From an uncultured Bacteroidales bacterium (lineage in GTDB: Bacteria > Bacteroidota > Bacteroidia > Bacteroidales > Paludibacteraceae): DNA of 64,000 nt. How positions within the stretch are numbered: position 1 is the stretch's first letter; the number at the start of each line of letters is the position of its first letter. The position numbers and the translations under genes are program-made. Below are positions 37,106-45,668 of the stretch, in pieces. The DNA lies in NCBI GenBank assembly GCA_902798385.1, contig CADBWK010000003.1:62001-126000 (forward strand), read 5' to 3'. The notes below the pieces were generated by a model. That model did no database searches, was not told the DNA's origin, and saw only the letters and a list, made by a program, of their open reading frames with translations.

Positions 37106-39614
37106 TGCGGCATTGATGGCGGCAGAGGTGACAGGTAAGGTGATTGACGCGGGCACAAAGCAGGCGATTGATTTTGCGAACGTGAGCGTCATGGCCGGCG
37201 ACCAGGTCATCACCGGCGTAGTGACCGACGAGAAAGGTGAGTTCAAGCTGGAAGTCAAGGACGGTCAGTATATCCTGGCTGTCTCGTTCATGGGTTATAC
37301 GGAGGTGAAACGCGAGTTGACGGTTGCCGGTAAGCCGGTGAACGTTGGTCGTATCCAACTCAAGGAAGACTCGAAAATGCTGCAAGACGTCGAGGTAGTC
37401 GGTCAGGGTTCGTCCATGCGCTTCGAGCTCGATAAGAAAGTGTTCACCGTCGATCAGAACATCGCTTCCGCCGGTGCATCCGTGACGGATGTGCTGGAGA
37501 ATATCCCGTCCGTGGATGTGGATCAGGAAGGCAATATCAGTCTGCGTAACAGCGACGATGTGGAGATCTGGATCAACGGCAGACCGGCAGGACTGAGCGG
37601 CGAGAACCGCGGACAGATCCTCAAGCAAATGCCGGCAGGAACGATCGAGAAGATCGAGCTCATCACCAACCCCTCTGCCAAGTATTCGCCTGAAGGTACG
37701 TCCGGCATCATCAATCTGGTGATGAAAAAAGATCGTCAGGCGGGTTATTACGGTTCGGTCCAAGCCGGTATCGACTACTCCTTGGCCAAGCCATGGAACG
37801 TGCCTCCCGGAGCGAATGCAAGCTTCAGCATCAATTTCAATGCGGGTCCTGTGGACGGCTATTTCAACCTCGGTTACCGCTATCACGTGAGCAACGGCGG
37901 TAGTGAGACGAATCGCTATAACTTGAGCGGCATGGGAAGCGAGAAACTGGACTCGAGTCTGATCATGAGTCACCTGACGCAGGAAGGTCAGCAGAACCAC
38001 CGCGGCGGAGGTATGTTCGGTCGAGGCGGACTCAATTTCCATGTGGCGGAAGGTCACACGATCGGTATCTCGGGCTTCGGTATGGTGAGCGACCCGAAGG
38101 TGTTCAAGATGAGTAACTCCAACCACCGTACCTACACGTATGTGGACTATCTCAATAGCGCCAATAACCGCAACTACACCCGTGATCAGACGTCATCAGG
38201 CAGTCACCCGGGCGGCAACGCGACGCTCGACTATACCTTCGAGATGGACGAGTATAAGCTGTATGTGAGCGGTACCTATCGGAACTTCGGTTTTAATATG
38301 TACACCGACTACACACAGACGGAAGAAGGGGTGAGCACGCTCTACCAGAACCAGAACAGCGAGAGCAAGGATCAGGGCGTGGAGGTGAAGGCCGATTTCG
38401 AATGGAAACCGACGCCACAGAGCCGTCTGGAAGCCGGATACGACTACACGCGCAACTGGAACAACAGTTCGGCGGACGCGTTTAACACCGACGCCAACGG
38501 GACACACCTACAGGAGTTGAATGAGTACTTCGCGCAGTTCGACGGTCTGAATCAGAACCACGCGCTCTATATCACCTACGGCAACCGGTTCTGGAACAAG
38601 TTATCCATCCAAGTGGGTCTGCGCGGCGAGTACTACATGCGCCACCTGAACTCGTACTACAAAGACGGAACAGGTGCTCTCCAGGACTCCTACGCCAATT
38701 TCCCCAACAAGCGGGACACGGCGTATTTCCAGATCTACCCGAGTGCGTATATCAGTTATGACTTCGGCAACGGCCATGAGTTGCAACTCAATTACACGCG
38801 CCGTGTACGTCGTCCTTGGGGACATCAGATCAACCCGCGTATGGACTTCAGCGATAGCACGAACATCAGTTACGGTAACGTGGACTTGTTGCCCTCCTAC
38901 TCCAACAACCTGGAGCTGAACTACCTCAAGACCTGGGAGCGCCACACGCTGAGTGCGGGCGTGTTCTGGAAATACAACGAGGGAGCGATCCAGAACGTCA
39001 AATACATGGACGGCAACGTAATGAAGAACACCTACCTCAATGTCTCGACCCGTCAGGAGTTAGGTATCGAGTTGGTGGCTAAGAACCGTCTTTTCGGCGA
39101 GTTGCTGCAGTTGACGACGAGTGCCAATTTCTATTGGAACAACATCGCCAAGGTGGATGAAGACATCTACCACTTGGGTGACACGATTCCCGTTCATCTG
39201 GCGGGACAGAATATCTTCGCCGGTTCGGTGCGTATCAACGCGCAGTTCCTGTTCACGAAGAACTTCAGCGGTCAGCTCACCGGTGCGTATCGTTCGCCGC
39301 GCGTCGTAGCGCAGGGAACAACGAGTCATTCCTACTCGATCGATATCGGTCTGCGTTATACGCTGCTCAACAAACAGCTGGCGTTGGCACTCAACGTACG
39401 CGATATATTGGATTCGCGCGCACGGCGTAACACGACCTGGGGCGACGGCTTCTGGCAGTTCAGCGAGAACCGTTGGCACAGCCGTAGCATCAGTTTTACC
39501 GTCACGTATAACTTCGGTAACCAGCAAGGTCGTCGTCGCGGTCGTTCGGATGGCGATGTGAGCGGAGGAGGCGATGATTTCGACGATAGCGGAAACAGTA
39601 ATACGGATTATTAA
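37062..39614 (+). CDS. TonB-dependent-receptor-like outer-membrane beta-barrel protein
   Basis: The 850-residue protein starts with a signal peptide (MKKLLHTLLLLLVANAALMAA). A carboxypeptidase-regulatory-like domain follows (VTGKVIDAGTKQAIDFANVSV), then a plug-like domain (SVTDVLENIPSVDVDQEGNISLRN ... IELITNPSAKYSPEGTSGIINLVMKKD) and a large C-terminal barrel of the OMP_b-brl_3 type. No TonB box is obvious, so active transport is uncertain. The C-terminus ends with an unusual acidic/arginine tail, GRRRGRSDGDVSGGGDDFDD, after the last barrel strand. It overlaps aroQ by 44 bases. Confidence 0.9.
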   Translation: MKKLLHTLLLLLVANAALMAAEVTGKVIDAGTKQAIDFANVSVMAGDQVITGVVTDEKGEFKLEVKDGQYILAVSFMGYTEVKRELTVAGKPVNVGRIQLKEDSKMLQDVEVVGQGSSMRFELDKKVFTVDQNIASAGASVTDVLENIPSVDVDQEGNISLRNSDDVEIWINGRPAGLSGENRGQILKQMPAGTIEKIELITNPSAKYSPEGTSGIINLVMKKDRQAGYYGSVQAGIDYSLAKPWNVPPGANASFSINFNAGPVDGYFNLGYRYHVSNGGSETNRYNLSGMGSEKLDSSLIMSHLTQEGQQNHRGGGMFGRGGLNFHVAEGHTIGISGFGMVSDPKVFKMSNSNHRTYTYVDYLNSANNRNYTRDQTSSGSHPGGNATLDYTFEMDEYKLYVSGTYRNFGFNMYTDYTQTEEGVSTLYQNQNSESKDQGVEVKADFEWKPTPQSRLEAGYDYTRNWNNSSADAFNTDANGTHLQELNEYFAQFDGLNQNHALYITYGNRFWNKLSIQVGLRGEYYMRHLNSYYKDGTGALQDSYANFPNKRDTAYFQIYPSAYISYDFGNGHELQLNYTRRVRRPWGHQINPRMDFSDSTNISYGNVDLLPSYSNNLELNYLKTWERHTLSAGVFWKYNEGAIQNVKYMDGNVMKNTYLNVSTRQELGIELVAKNRLFGELLQLTTSANFYWNNIAKVDEDIYHLGDTIPVHLAGQNIFAGSVRINAQFLFTKNFSGQLTGAYRSPRVVAQGTTSHSYSIDIGLRYTLLNKQLALALNVRDILDSRARRNTTWGDGFWQFSENRWHSRSISFTVTYNFGNQQGRRRGRSDGDVSGGGDDFDDSGNSNTDY

Positions 39615-39642
39615 AGTCAATAGTTAATAGTTGAAAGTTGAA
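39615..39642. repeat. Tandem array, 4 x 7 bp (AGTTGAA) carrying the porT start
   Basis: Units AGTCAAT, AGTTAAT, AGTTGAA, AGTTGAA begin at the base after the upstream TAA stop. The only usable porT start, TTG 39631-39633, lies within the array. Confidence 0.88.
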
Positions 39643-40374
39643 AGAAGCATATTAATCCTTGCGCTGTGTTCTTTGCTCTTTGTTCCTTTGCAGGCACAGG
39701 AGTCGCAGAACAGGCCGTATGTGGACGATAAACTCTTCCACTTCGGTTTTCAGTTGGGCGTGAACTTCTCCAGTTTCGGTGTGACGGACAGCGAGTTGGA
39801 GCTCGAGGATCCTGTTACGGGCATCAAGGAGATCTATCACTCCCGCGTGAGCAGTGTGCTGCCGGGTTTTCATGTAGGCTTCATCACCGATCTGCGCCTG
39901 TGCAAGTACCTCAACCTGCGCTTCTGTCCGGGCATGCAGTTCACAAGCCGCACGCTCACGTATAAGACCGAAAGCGGTAACCCCGTGAAGGGTTCGATGA
40001 ACAAAGGTGCGTCGGTGGATATATTGGCGATGCCGGTGTATCTGCCATTATACCTGAAGTTCTCCGCAATGCGCGAGGGCAATTTCCGTCCCTACGTGAT
40101 TGCCGGCGGCGGCGCGAGCATCAATGTGAGCCGCGACCGCGAGAAACCCGTGCTGCTCAATCTGATGGATTATTTCGCCGAAGTGGGCTTTGGTGTGGAT
40201 TTCTATTTCCGCTGGTTTAAGTTCTGCCCGGAGATCACCTATCGTATCGGCTTTGCGAACCAACTCTACCCTGCCGACCAGCGCATGGAGTTAGCGCCGC
40301 AGGATGCGTTCTACACGAACTCAATCTCGCGTCTGACCAATCACAGTATATGCCTCACGTTTAATTTTGAGTAA
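39631..40374 (+). CDS. porT: PorT-family type IX secretion protein
   Basis: PorT is an inner/outer-membrane-associated protein needed for type IX secretion in Porphyromonas and gliding Bacteroidetes. The 247-residue sequence has a signal peptide (RSILILALCSLLFVPLQAQ), KLFHFGFQLGVNFSSF, an eight-strand barrel-like body with LCKYLNLRFCPGMQF, LPLYLKFSA and IAGGGASINVSRD, and an aromatic C-terminal strand. No ATG precedes the signal peptide: an in-frame TAG at 39628 is followed by TTG 39631, which lies in the tandem array. I therefore take TTG as the start; the original ATG appears to have been overwritten. Confidence 0.88.
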   Translation: MKVERSILILALCSLLFVPLQAQESQNRPYVDDKLFHFGFQLGVNFSSFGVTDSELELEDPVTGIKEIYHSRVSSVLPGFHVGFITDLRLCKYLNLRFCPGMQFTSRTLTYKTESGNPVKGSMNKGASVDILAMPVYLPLYLKFSAMREGNFRPYVIAGGGASINVSRDREKPVLLNLMDYFAEVGFGVDFYFRWFKFCPEITYRIGFANQLYPADQRMELAPQDAFYTNSISRLTNHSICLTFNFE

Positions 40375-40375
40375 A

Positions 40376-40403
40376 GGTTATGGGTTACCGGTTACGGGTT
40401 ATA
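40376..40403. repeat. Tandem array, 4 x 7 bp (GGTTACG)
   Basis: Units GGTTATG, GGTTACC, GGTTACG, GGTTATA start one base after the porT stop. One unit contains an ATG (40380) in frame with the next gene. Confidence 0.9.
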
Positions 40404-40409
40404 GGATAT

Positions 40410-41789
40410 ATGGTCGCACTGTTCCTTATGGTCAGTTGTAAGGAATATCAGGTGAGTGACGATCCGTCGATGCGGTTGTCGTTCTCGGTGGACACGCTGC
40501 GTTTCGATACGGTGTTCACGGAACAGGGCAGCGCAACCCTGCAACTCAAGGTCTATAACGATAACAAACAGGCACTCGTCATCCGGAGCGTCTCGCTGGC
40601 GGTCAATCAGGTCTTCAAGGTCAATATAGACGGCGAAGCGAACCTGTCGCTGCTGCGCGATATCACGATCTACGGCGGGGACAGCATGCAGGTCTTCGTA
40701 CGCGTGACGGATTTCGGCAAAGTAGGCGGTAACGATGCCGTGCTGACGGAAGACCTGTTGCGTTTTCATCTGGCGAACGGTGCCAGCCAGCAGGTGGTGC
40801 TGGAAGCCTACGCACAGAACGCCGTGCGGATCGGACACGTAGGATGCCAACGCACAGAGATAACGAGTCCCTACACCTTTACCGCCGACCTGCCCTATAT
40901 CATCTTCGACACGCTGATCTTCGGTGCACCGGTCACTTTCGATGCCGGCGCACGGCTGTTCATGCACCAAGGCGCTTGTCTCGTGGCACTCGATGATGTC
41001 ACGGCAAACGGCACAAGACAGAACCCGATCATCATCCGCGGAGACCGTCTGGACCGGCTTTTTGACTCCGTGCCCTACGCCTATGCCGGCGGTAGTTGGA
41101 ACGGCATCTACCTGCAGGCCGACCAACCGCACACCTATCAACTGAACTACATGGACATCCTGTCCGGCAACGTGGGTTTGTCGTGTTACAGCGAGGGCAC
41201 GGACGTATTACCGAACTTGCGCATGGACGGTTGCCGCATTCACAACCATACGCTCTACGGCTTGATTCTCAATAATATCGATGCGTATGTGACGAACACC
41301 GAGATCAGTAACTGCGCGTCGTACTGCGTCTATTGCGACGGCGGCAAGCATGATTTCGTACATACGACGGTGGCGTCCTATTTCGGCTTCACCAACATCC
41401 GTATTCAGGCCGCGAGCAAGGAGAACGTGGCAGCGGTTTATATCAATAATCTCAGCAAGAAAGAGCCGACGACCAATACCTCGTTCTACAACAGCATCAT
41501 CACCGGCTATCTGCCCGACCAACTGGTGGTGGCCACGCCCTTGGAGAAGTACTACCCGGGGGAGTTTGTGGGCAATTATATCGGTCAAGACACGGCGAAG
41601 ATCTTCGTCAATAACTACTATAAATACAAGGAATACGTGTATTATGATTTCCGGCTGGACAGTCTGAGTCCGGCACGGGGCATAGGCGACACGCTGGTCG
41701 CGGACACGTGTAAGACAGATCGGAACGGCGTCGTGCGCGTAGGCGAAGGAATCACTCCGGACGCAGGGTGCTATCAATATCAGCCTTGA
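40410..41789 (+). CDS. Right-handed beta-helix lipoprotein
   Basis: I choose ATG 40410 (MVALFLMVSCKEYQ), which gives a lipoprotein signal with lipobox MVSC. The ATG at 40380 would add ten residues (MGYRLRVIGY) made entirely by a heptamer array. The 459-residue protein has an Ig-like N-terminal beta domain (RFDTVFTEQGSATLQLKVYN), then a pectate-lyase-type parallel beta-helix (DGCRIHNHTLYGLILNNIDAYVTNTEISNC) and a final DAGCYQY motif typical of choice-of-anchor-Q-type Bacteroidetes proteins. Substrate unknown. Its 3' end overlaps ribF by 38 bases, tail to tail. Confidence 0.82.
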   Translation: MVALFLMVSCKEYQVSDDPSMRLSFSVDTLRFDTVFTEQGSATLQLKVYNDNKQALVIRSVSLAVNQVFKVNIDGEANLSLLRDITIYGGDSMQVFVRVTDFGKVGGNDAVLTEDLLRFHLANGASQQVVLEAYAQNAVRIGHVGCQRTEITSPYTFTADLPYIIFDTLIFGAPVTFDAGARLFMHQGACLVALDDVTANGTRQNPIIIRGDRLDRLFDSVPYAYAGGSWNGIYLQADQPHTYQLNYMDILSGNVGLSCYSEGTDVLPNLRMDGCRIHNHTLYGLILNNIDAYVTNTEISNCASYCVYCDGGKHDFVHTTVASYFGFTNIRIQAASKENVAAVYINNLSKKEPTTNTSFYNSIITGYLPDQLVVATPLEKYYPGEFVGNYIGQDTAKIFVNNYYKYKEYVYYDFRLDSLSPARGIGDTLVADTCKTDRNGVVRVGEGITPDAGCYQYQP

Positions 41790-42612
41790 TCTGCTCCCGC
41801 AGTTCGTCCAGACTCTCGAAATGTTTCTCTTCGCGTAAGAAACGAAGGAAACGAATCTTCAGCACCTGATCATACAGATCGCCCTTGAAGGAGGGAATAT
41901 GGGCTTCGATGAGGCCCTGTTGGTCGATGTTCACAAAGGCCGGCGCATCGTCCATGGTAGGCGTATTGACCGTCGCCACATAAACGCCCGCTTTCGGGAT
42001 GATCTTGAGCGGGTCGAGCGGCGCTATATTCGCCGTCGGAAAACCGAGTGTACGACCGACCGCTTTGCCATGCACCACCTGCCCGCGAAGGGTGTACGGA
42101 TGTCCCAACAGTTCGTTCGCCATGGCTATATTGCCGTTCTCCAGCGCCGCACGAATCTCCGTGGAGGAGACATGCCATTCGCCCTCTATATACTCGCTGA
42201 GCGTCAGTACCTCGATGCCGCATGCCTCACCGACACGGCGGTAATCCTGCGGGTGCTTGAGACGGTCCGAACCGAAACGATGGTCATATCCCATGAGCAG
42301 CGTCGTGACCTGATAGTCCGTTTGGAGACGCATCATGAACTCCGCCGCGGTGAGGGGTTGGATCTGCTCGAAGGGCAACATCAAGACCTCTGCTTGTTTG
42401 CTCAGCATCGTTCGGCGCTCCTCGACACTCGTCAGCAAGCGCGGGATATAATCGGCGTCCAGCACCGCACGCGGGTGCTGCTCAAACGTGACGATCAGCG
42501 GCTCGAGTCCACGCTCGTCCGCCAACGCACGCAAGTGCTCAAACAAAAACTGATGTCCGCGATGAACACCGTCAAAGAATCCTATGGTTGCGATGCGATT
42601 CAAAATCACCAA
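41752..42612 (-). CDS. ribF: Bifunctional riboflavin kinase/FAD synthetase, short N-terminus
   Basis: RibF phosphorylates riboflavin to FMN and adenylylates it to FAD. The 286-residue protein has the nucleotidyltransferase motifs ATIGFFDGVHRGHQFL, VTFEQHPR, MGYDHRFGSDR and VSSTEIR, then the kinase part GHPYTLRGQVVHGKAVGRTLGFPTANI. The usual ~12-20 residues before ATIGFFDG are reduced to about seven. No ATG is available: TTG 42610-42612 or GTG 42607-42609, both inside a 7-bp array, must serve as start. It directly follows the small acidic protein gene. Confidence 0.93.
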   Translation of the reverse strand: MVILNRIATIGFFDGVHRGHQFLFEHLRALADERGLEPLIVTFEQHPRAVLDADYIPRLLTSVEERRTMLSKQAEVLMLPFEQIQPLTAAEFMMRLQTDYQVTTLLMGYDHRFGSDRLKHPQDYRRVGEACGIEVLTLSEYIEGEWHVSSTEIRAALENGNIAMANELLGHPYTLRGQVVHGKAVGRTLGFPTANIAPLDPLKIIPKAGVYVATVNTPTMDDAPAFVNIDQQGLIEAHIPSFKGDLYDQVLKIRFLRFLREEKHFESLDELREQIKADIDSTLRPE

Positions 42613-42625
42613 TCACAAATCCTCA
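42605..42625. repeat. Tandem array, 3 x 7 bp (ATCACCA-like)
   Basis: Units ATCACCA, ATCACAA, ATCCTCA cover the stop of the small protein gene and the first codons of ribF. Confidence 0.65.
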
Positions 42626-42966
42626 TAATATCCGTGCTCGATGCCGTATTGAAGTTCGGCATCCTGAATGAGCTGAATCTGCACACCGCTGATGGCACGG
42701 TGGTCTTCTTGCGCCGCCTTGAGCACGTAGTTCAACTGCTCGGTCTCATCCACCTCACCGTCCAGATACTCCATCTCACCGCTCGCTTCATCGACACGCA
42801 CGAGACCCTGCTCCTCCAGGAAATCATCCATGCTGTCCAACACGAACAAGATATCGTCCGGCGTCAGGTTACCAAGGTCTTCTGCGGGGATGGCATGATA
42901 GATAAACGCCACCAACTCGCGCTCTTCGGGCTCCAAGAGAGCCATCTCAATTGAATTATTTTCCAT
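42613..42966 (-). CDS. Small acidic conserved protein of unknown function
   Basis: The ATG at 42964-42966 gives 117 residues (MENNSIEMALLEPEERELVAF); the promoter lies 21 bases upstream, which rules out the longer reading. It is strongly acidic and predicted mostly alpha-helical, with DDILFVLDSMDDFLEEQG and a repeated DE-rich region (VDEASGEMEYLDGEVDE). There is no signal peptide or membrane helix. It is co-transcribed with ribF. Similar small acidic proteins are common hypothetical proteins in Bacteroidales; I do not recognise a function. Confidence 0.8.
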   Translation of the reverse strand: MENNSIEMALLEPEERELVAFIYHAIPAEDLGNLTPDDILFVLDSMDDFLEEQGLVRVDEASGEMEYLDGEVDETEQLNYVLKAAQEDHRAISGVQIQLIQDAELQYGIEHGYYEDL

Positions 42967-42986
42967 ATTCGTTCTAAAAAACGCTG

Positions 42987-43016
42987 CAAAGGTACACATT
43001 TTTTTGCACATATCAA
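42987..43016 (-). promoter_or_regulatory. Promoter for the small acidic gene and ribF
   Basis: Minus-strand TTG (43016-43014), 19-base spacer, TACCTTTG (42994-42987). Confidence 0.75.
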
Positions 43017-43034
43017 AATTTTTTTGTATCTTTG
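43004..43034 (+). promoter_or_regulatory. Promoter for cdsA operon
   Basis: TTG (43004-43006), 20-base spacer, TATCTTTG (43027-43034). It overlaps the divergent promoter at 42987-43016. Confidence 0.82.
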
Positions 43035-43054
43035 CGGCGTTAATTTGTGCAATT

Positions 43055-43894
43055 ATGTCTGAATTTTGGAAGCGAACCCTTAGCGGGGCGGTATATGTAG
43101 GGGTTGTGATCGGCAGTATTCTGTATCACGAGGTGCTCTTTTTGAGTTTGTCAATCTGCTTGGCATTCCTGGCCGTACGGGAATATAACGCGCTCACCCA
43201 CCCGCGCTGCGGGATGGATCTGTTCGCGGAGTTGAGTGCGGTCTTCTGTACCTTCCCCTGCACGATCGCGCTGCTGTATCCGCAGCCGTGTAGCCCGTGG
43301 ATCCTACTGACCCTCCTCCTGCCGATAGCGGTGCTCATTGCCGAGTTATGGAACAAAGCGGAGACCCCGATACAGAACTGGGGACATTTCCTCGTCGGCC
43401 AAATGATGATCGTGCTGCCCTTCGCGCTGATGAACGTGCTCAATCATATCGACAAGTACCTGCTGTTGGCGGTGTTTGTGCTGATCTGGGTCAATGACTC
43501 GTTTGCGTACTGCGTAGGCGTGCTCACGGCGAAGAAGATGCCGGGCGGCAATCATAAAATGTTCCCCCGCGTGAGCCCGAAGAAGAGTTGGGAGGGTTTG
43601 TTCGGCGGTGTGGCTTTCACGATAGGCGCCGCGTTCATACTGAACCGTTTCGGTTGGTTCGATGCCATCACCAAAGAGGGATACGAACTGCTGATCGCCG
43701 GTGCTTTTGCGATGATCGTCAGTGCTGCCGGCACCTTAGGCGACCTCATGGAGAGCCTGTTCAAACGCTCGATCGGGGTCAAAGACTCCGGTAAATTCCT
43801 GCCGGGACACGGCGGCGTCTTAGACCGTTTTGACTCAATCCTCTTGGCTGCACCGATCACCTTGTTGTTCGTTTGGATGCTGATACGATGCTAA
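43055..43894 (+). CDS. cdsA: Phosphatidate cytidylyltransferase
   Basis: CdsA makes CDP-diacylglycerol, the precursor of phospholipids. I start at the ATG 43055 (MSEFWKRTLSGAVYVGVVIGS), 20 bases after the promoter. The 279-residue protein has about eight membrane helices. The family signature S-x3-R-x3-K-D-x3-D-x3-G-H-G-G-x2-D-R-x-D is present as SLFKRSIGVKDSGKFLPGHGG followed by VLDRFDS. The stop overlaps the next gene's start by 7 bases, forming a membrane-lipid/LPS operon. Confidence 0.96.
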   Translation: MSEFWKRTLSGAVYVGVVIGSILYHEVLFLSLSICLAFLAVREYNALTHPRCGMDLFAELSAVFCTFPCTIALLYPQPCSPWILLTLLLPIAVLIAELWNKAETPIQNWGHFLVGQMMIVLPFALMNVLNHIDKYLLLAVFVLIWVNDSFAYCVGVLTAKKMPGGNHKMFPRVSPKKSWEGLFGGVAFTIGAAFILNRFGWFDAITKEGYELLIAGAFAMIVSAAGTLGDLMESLFKRSIGVKDSGKFLPGHGGVLDRFDSILLAAPITLLFVWMLIRC

Positions 43895-44754
43895 AGTTTT
43901 TCGTCTCTATATTATCCCGTTTGCCGCTCGGCGTACATTATTTCTTCGCGGACTACCTGATCTACCCGCTGATCTACTATGTAGCCCGCTATCGCCGGAG
44001 CTTGGTGGCGAAGAACCTGCGGCTCTCTTTCCCCGAGAAGACCGATCAGGAGCGGAAGCAGATCGCCCGCGATTTCTACCATCAGCTCTGCTACACCATG
44101 GTGGAGACGATCTACGGCTACCGCTGTTCGGACGAAGAGATGAGACAGCGCGTAGTGTTTAAGAACATGGACGAGGTCAACCGCCTCGTGGCGGCTGCCG
44201 GCGGAGGACTGTATATGTTAGCGCATTTCGCGAACTGGGAATGGATGGCCTCCATACAACTATGGAACGATCCGGGTGTGACCGAACTGAACGTGTATCG
44301 CAAGCAGAAAAGCGAAGCGATGGACCGGTTGATGCTCGCTATCCGCTCCAAACGCGGCGGGGCTTGCGTGGAGAAACAGCGTATATTACGCGAACTGGTG
44401 CGGTACCGTGCAGAAAAACACCCTGTGACGGTTGGGCTGCTCAGCGACCAGAAACCGCGCCCGCAAGTGACCCGTACCTGGACCACTTTCCTCCATCAGG
44501 ACACCGGCTTCCTGGACGGCGGAGAGGTGCTCGGTAAGAAATTCGGTTATCCCGTTTTCTATCTCTACATCAGCCGCGTGAAACGGGGTTACTACATCGC
44601 AGAGATGAAGACGATCGCTGCCGATCCGAAGAACACCGCCGAAGGCGAGATCACCGAGCAATACGCACGGCTGTTGGAGCAGAATATCCAAGCACAACCG
44701 CATCTATGGCTCTGGACACATAATAGATGGAAATGGGGACGTCCGCAAGAATGA
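43888..44754 (+). CDS. LpxL/HtrB-like lipid A acyltransferase
   Basis: This family adds a secondary acyl chain to lipid A precursors at the inner membrane. The ATG 43888 (MLKFFVSILSRLPLGVHYFFADYL) is preferred to a TTG 15 bases upstream. The 288-residue protein has an N-terminal membrane segment, the acyltransferase motif with catalytic His (MLAHFANWEW, an HxxxWE/D variant), and VTVGLLSDQKPRP, then a C-terminal HLWLWTHNRWKW typical of LpxL. It lies between cdsA and a glycosyltransferase (ATGA overlap), consistent with envelope lipid synthesis. Confidence 0.9.
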   Translation: MLKFFVSILSRLPLGVHYFFADYLIYPLIYYVARYRRSLVAKNLRLSFPEKTDQERKQIARDFYHQLCYTMVETIYGYRCSDEEMRQRVVFKNMDEVNRLVAAAGGGLYMLAHFANWEWMASIQLWNDPGVTELNVYRKQKSEAMDRLMLAIRSKRGGACVEKQRILRELVRYRAEKHPVTVGLLSDQKPRPQVTRTWTTFLHQDTGFLDGGEVLGKKFGYPVFYLYISRVKRGYYIAEMKTIAADPKNTAEGEITEQYARLLEQNIQAQPHLWLWTHNRWKWGRPQE

Positions 44755-45641
44755 AGTGCAGTGTCATCATATTGAACTGGAACGGCGCCCGGATGCTCCG
44801 TACATACCTGCCGTCGGTGGTAACCCATACGACGGATGCAGAACTTATCGTGGCGGATAACGGGAGTACGGACGAGAGCTTGCAAGTGCTCAAGGACGAG
44901 TTCCCTACTGTCCGAACCATCGTGCTGGACAAGAACTACGGTTTTGCGGAGGGCTATAACCAAGCGATTGCGCAGGTGGACAGCGAGTACGTAGTGCTGC
45001 TCAACTCGGACGTCGAAGTGACGGAGAACTGGCTCAGTCCCCTACTCGCTTACATGGATGCGCATTCGGAGGTAGCTGCCGTACAACCGAAGATCCGGAG
45101 TTGGCGCAACAAAGCGCTCTTTGAGCACGCGGGTGCTGCCGGAGGCTATCTGGATCCGCTCGGCTACCCCTACTGCCGCGGAAGACGCTTCGGCAAAGTG
45201 GAAGAAGACAAAGGACAGTACGACACGGTGGTGAACGTCGATTGGACCACCGGCGCGTGCATGTGCGTACGCACGAAAATATATAAGGAGTCAGGCGGAC
45301 TCGATGCAGCGTTCTTCGCCCACCAGGAAGAGATCGACCTCTGCTGGCGGATGCGCAACCAAGGATGGACGCTGGCCTGTGTGCCTCAGAGCACGGTGTA
45401 CCACCTCGGCGGCGGTGCTCTCAGTTACGACAACCCGCGCAAGACCTACCTCAATTTCCGCAATAACCTGCTGATGATCTACAAGAACAGCCGGTGCCGG
45501 TGGGGCGTATTGAGTATCCGGTTCTTCCTGGACATCGCCGCGGCGTGTATGTTCCTCGTAACCGGCAAGAAAGGCAGCGCCAAAGCCGTACTGGAAGCAC
45601 GCAAAGATTACCATAAGATGCGGAAAAACTATCACCATTAA
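44751..45641 (+). CDS. Glycosyltransferase family 2, rhamnosyltransferase-like
   Basis: I start at the ATG 44751 (MKCSVIILNWNGARMLRTYL), overlapping the acyltransferase stop as ATGA. The 296-residue GT-A protein has SVIILNWNG, the nucleotide-binding IVADNGSTDESL, VVLLNSDVEVTENWL (DxD-like), VDWTTGACMCVR and the acceptor-side AFFAHQEEIDLCWRMRNQGW. It belongs to the GT2 group common in O-antigen and capsule assembly; the exact sugar cannot be told. The C-terminus (HH, TAA) is encoded within an 8-bp array. Confidence 0.9.
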   Translation: MKCSVIILNWNGARMLRTYLPSVVTHTTDAELIVADNGSTDESLQVLKDEFPTVRTIVLDKNYGFAEGYNQAIAQVDSEYVVLLNSDVEVTENWLSPLLAYMDAHSEVAAVQPKIRSWRNKALFEHAGAAGGYLDPLGYPYCRGRRFGKVEEDKGQYDTVVNVDWTTGACMCVRTKIYKESGGLDAAFFAHQEEIDLCWRMRNQGWTLACVPQSTVYHLGGGALSYDNPRKTYLNFRNNLLMIYKNSRCRWGVLSIRFFLDIAAACMFLVTGKKGSAKAVLEARKDYHKMRKNYHH

Positions 45642-45667
45642 ATCATTAGAACATTAAAACATTATAT
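45636..45667. repeat. Tandem array, 4 x 8 bp (CATTAAAA)
   Basis: Units CATTAAAT, CATTAGAA, CATTAAAA, CATTATAT. The first unit encodes the terminal His and TAA of the glycosyltransferase; the array ends one base before the ftsY ATG. Confidence 0.85.
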
Positions 45668-45668
45668 A

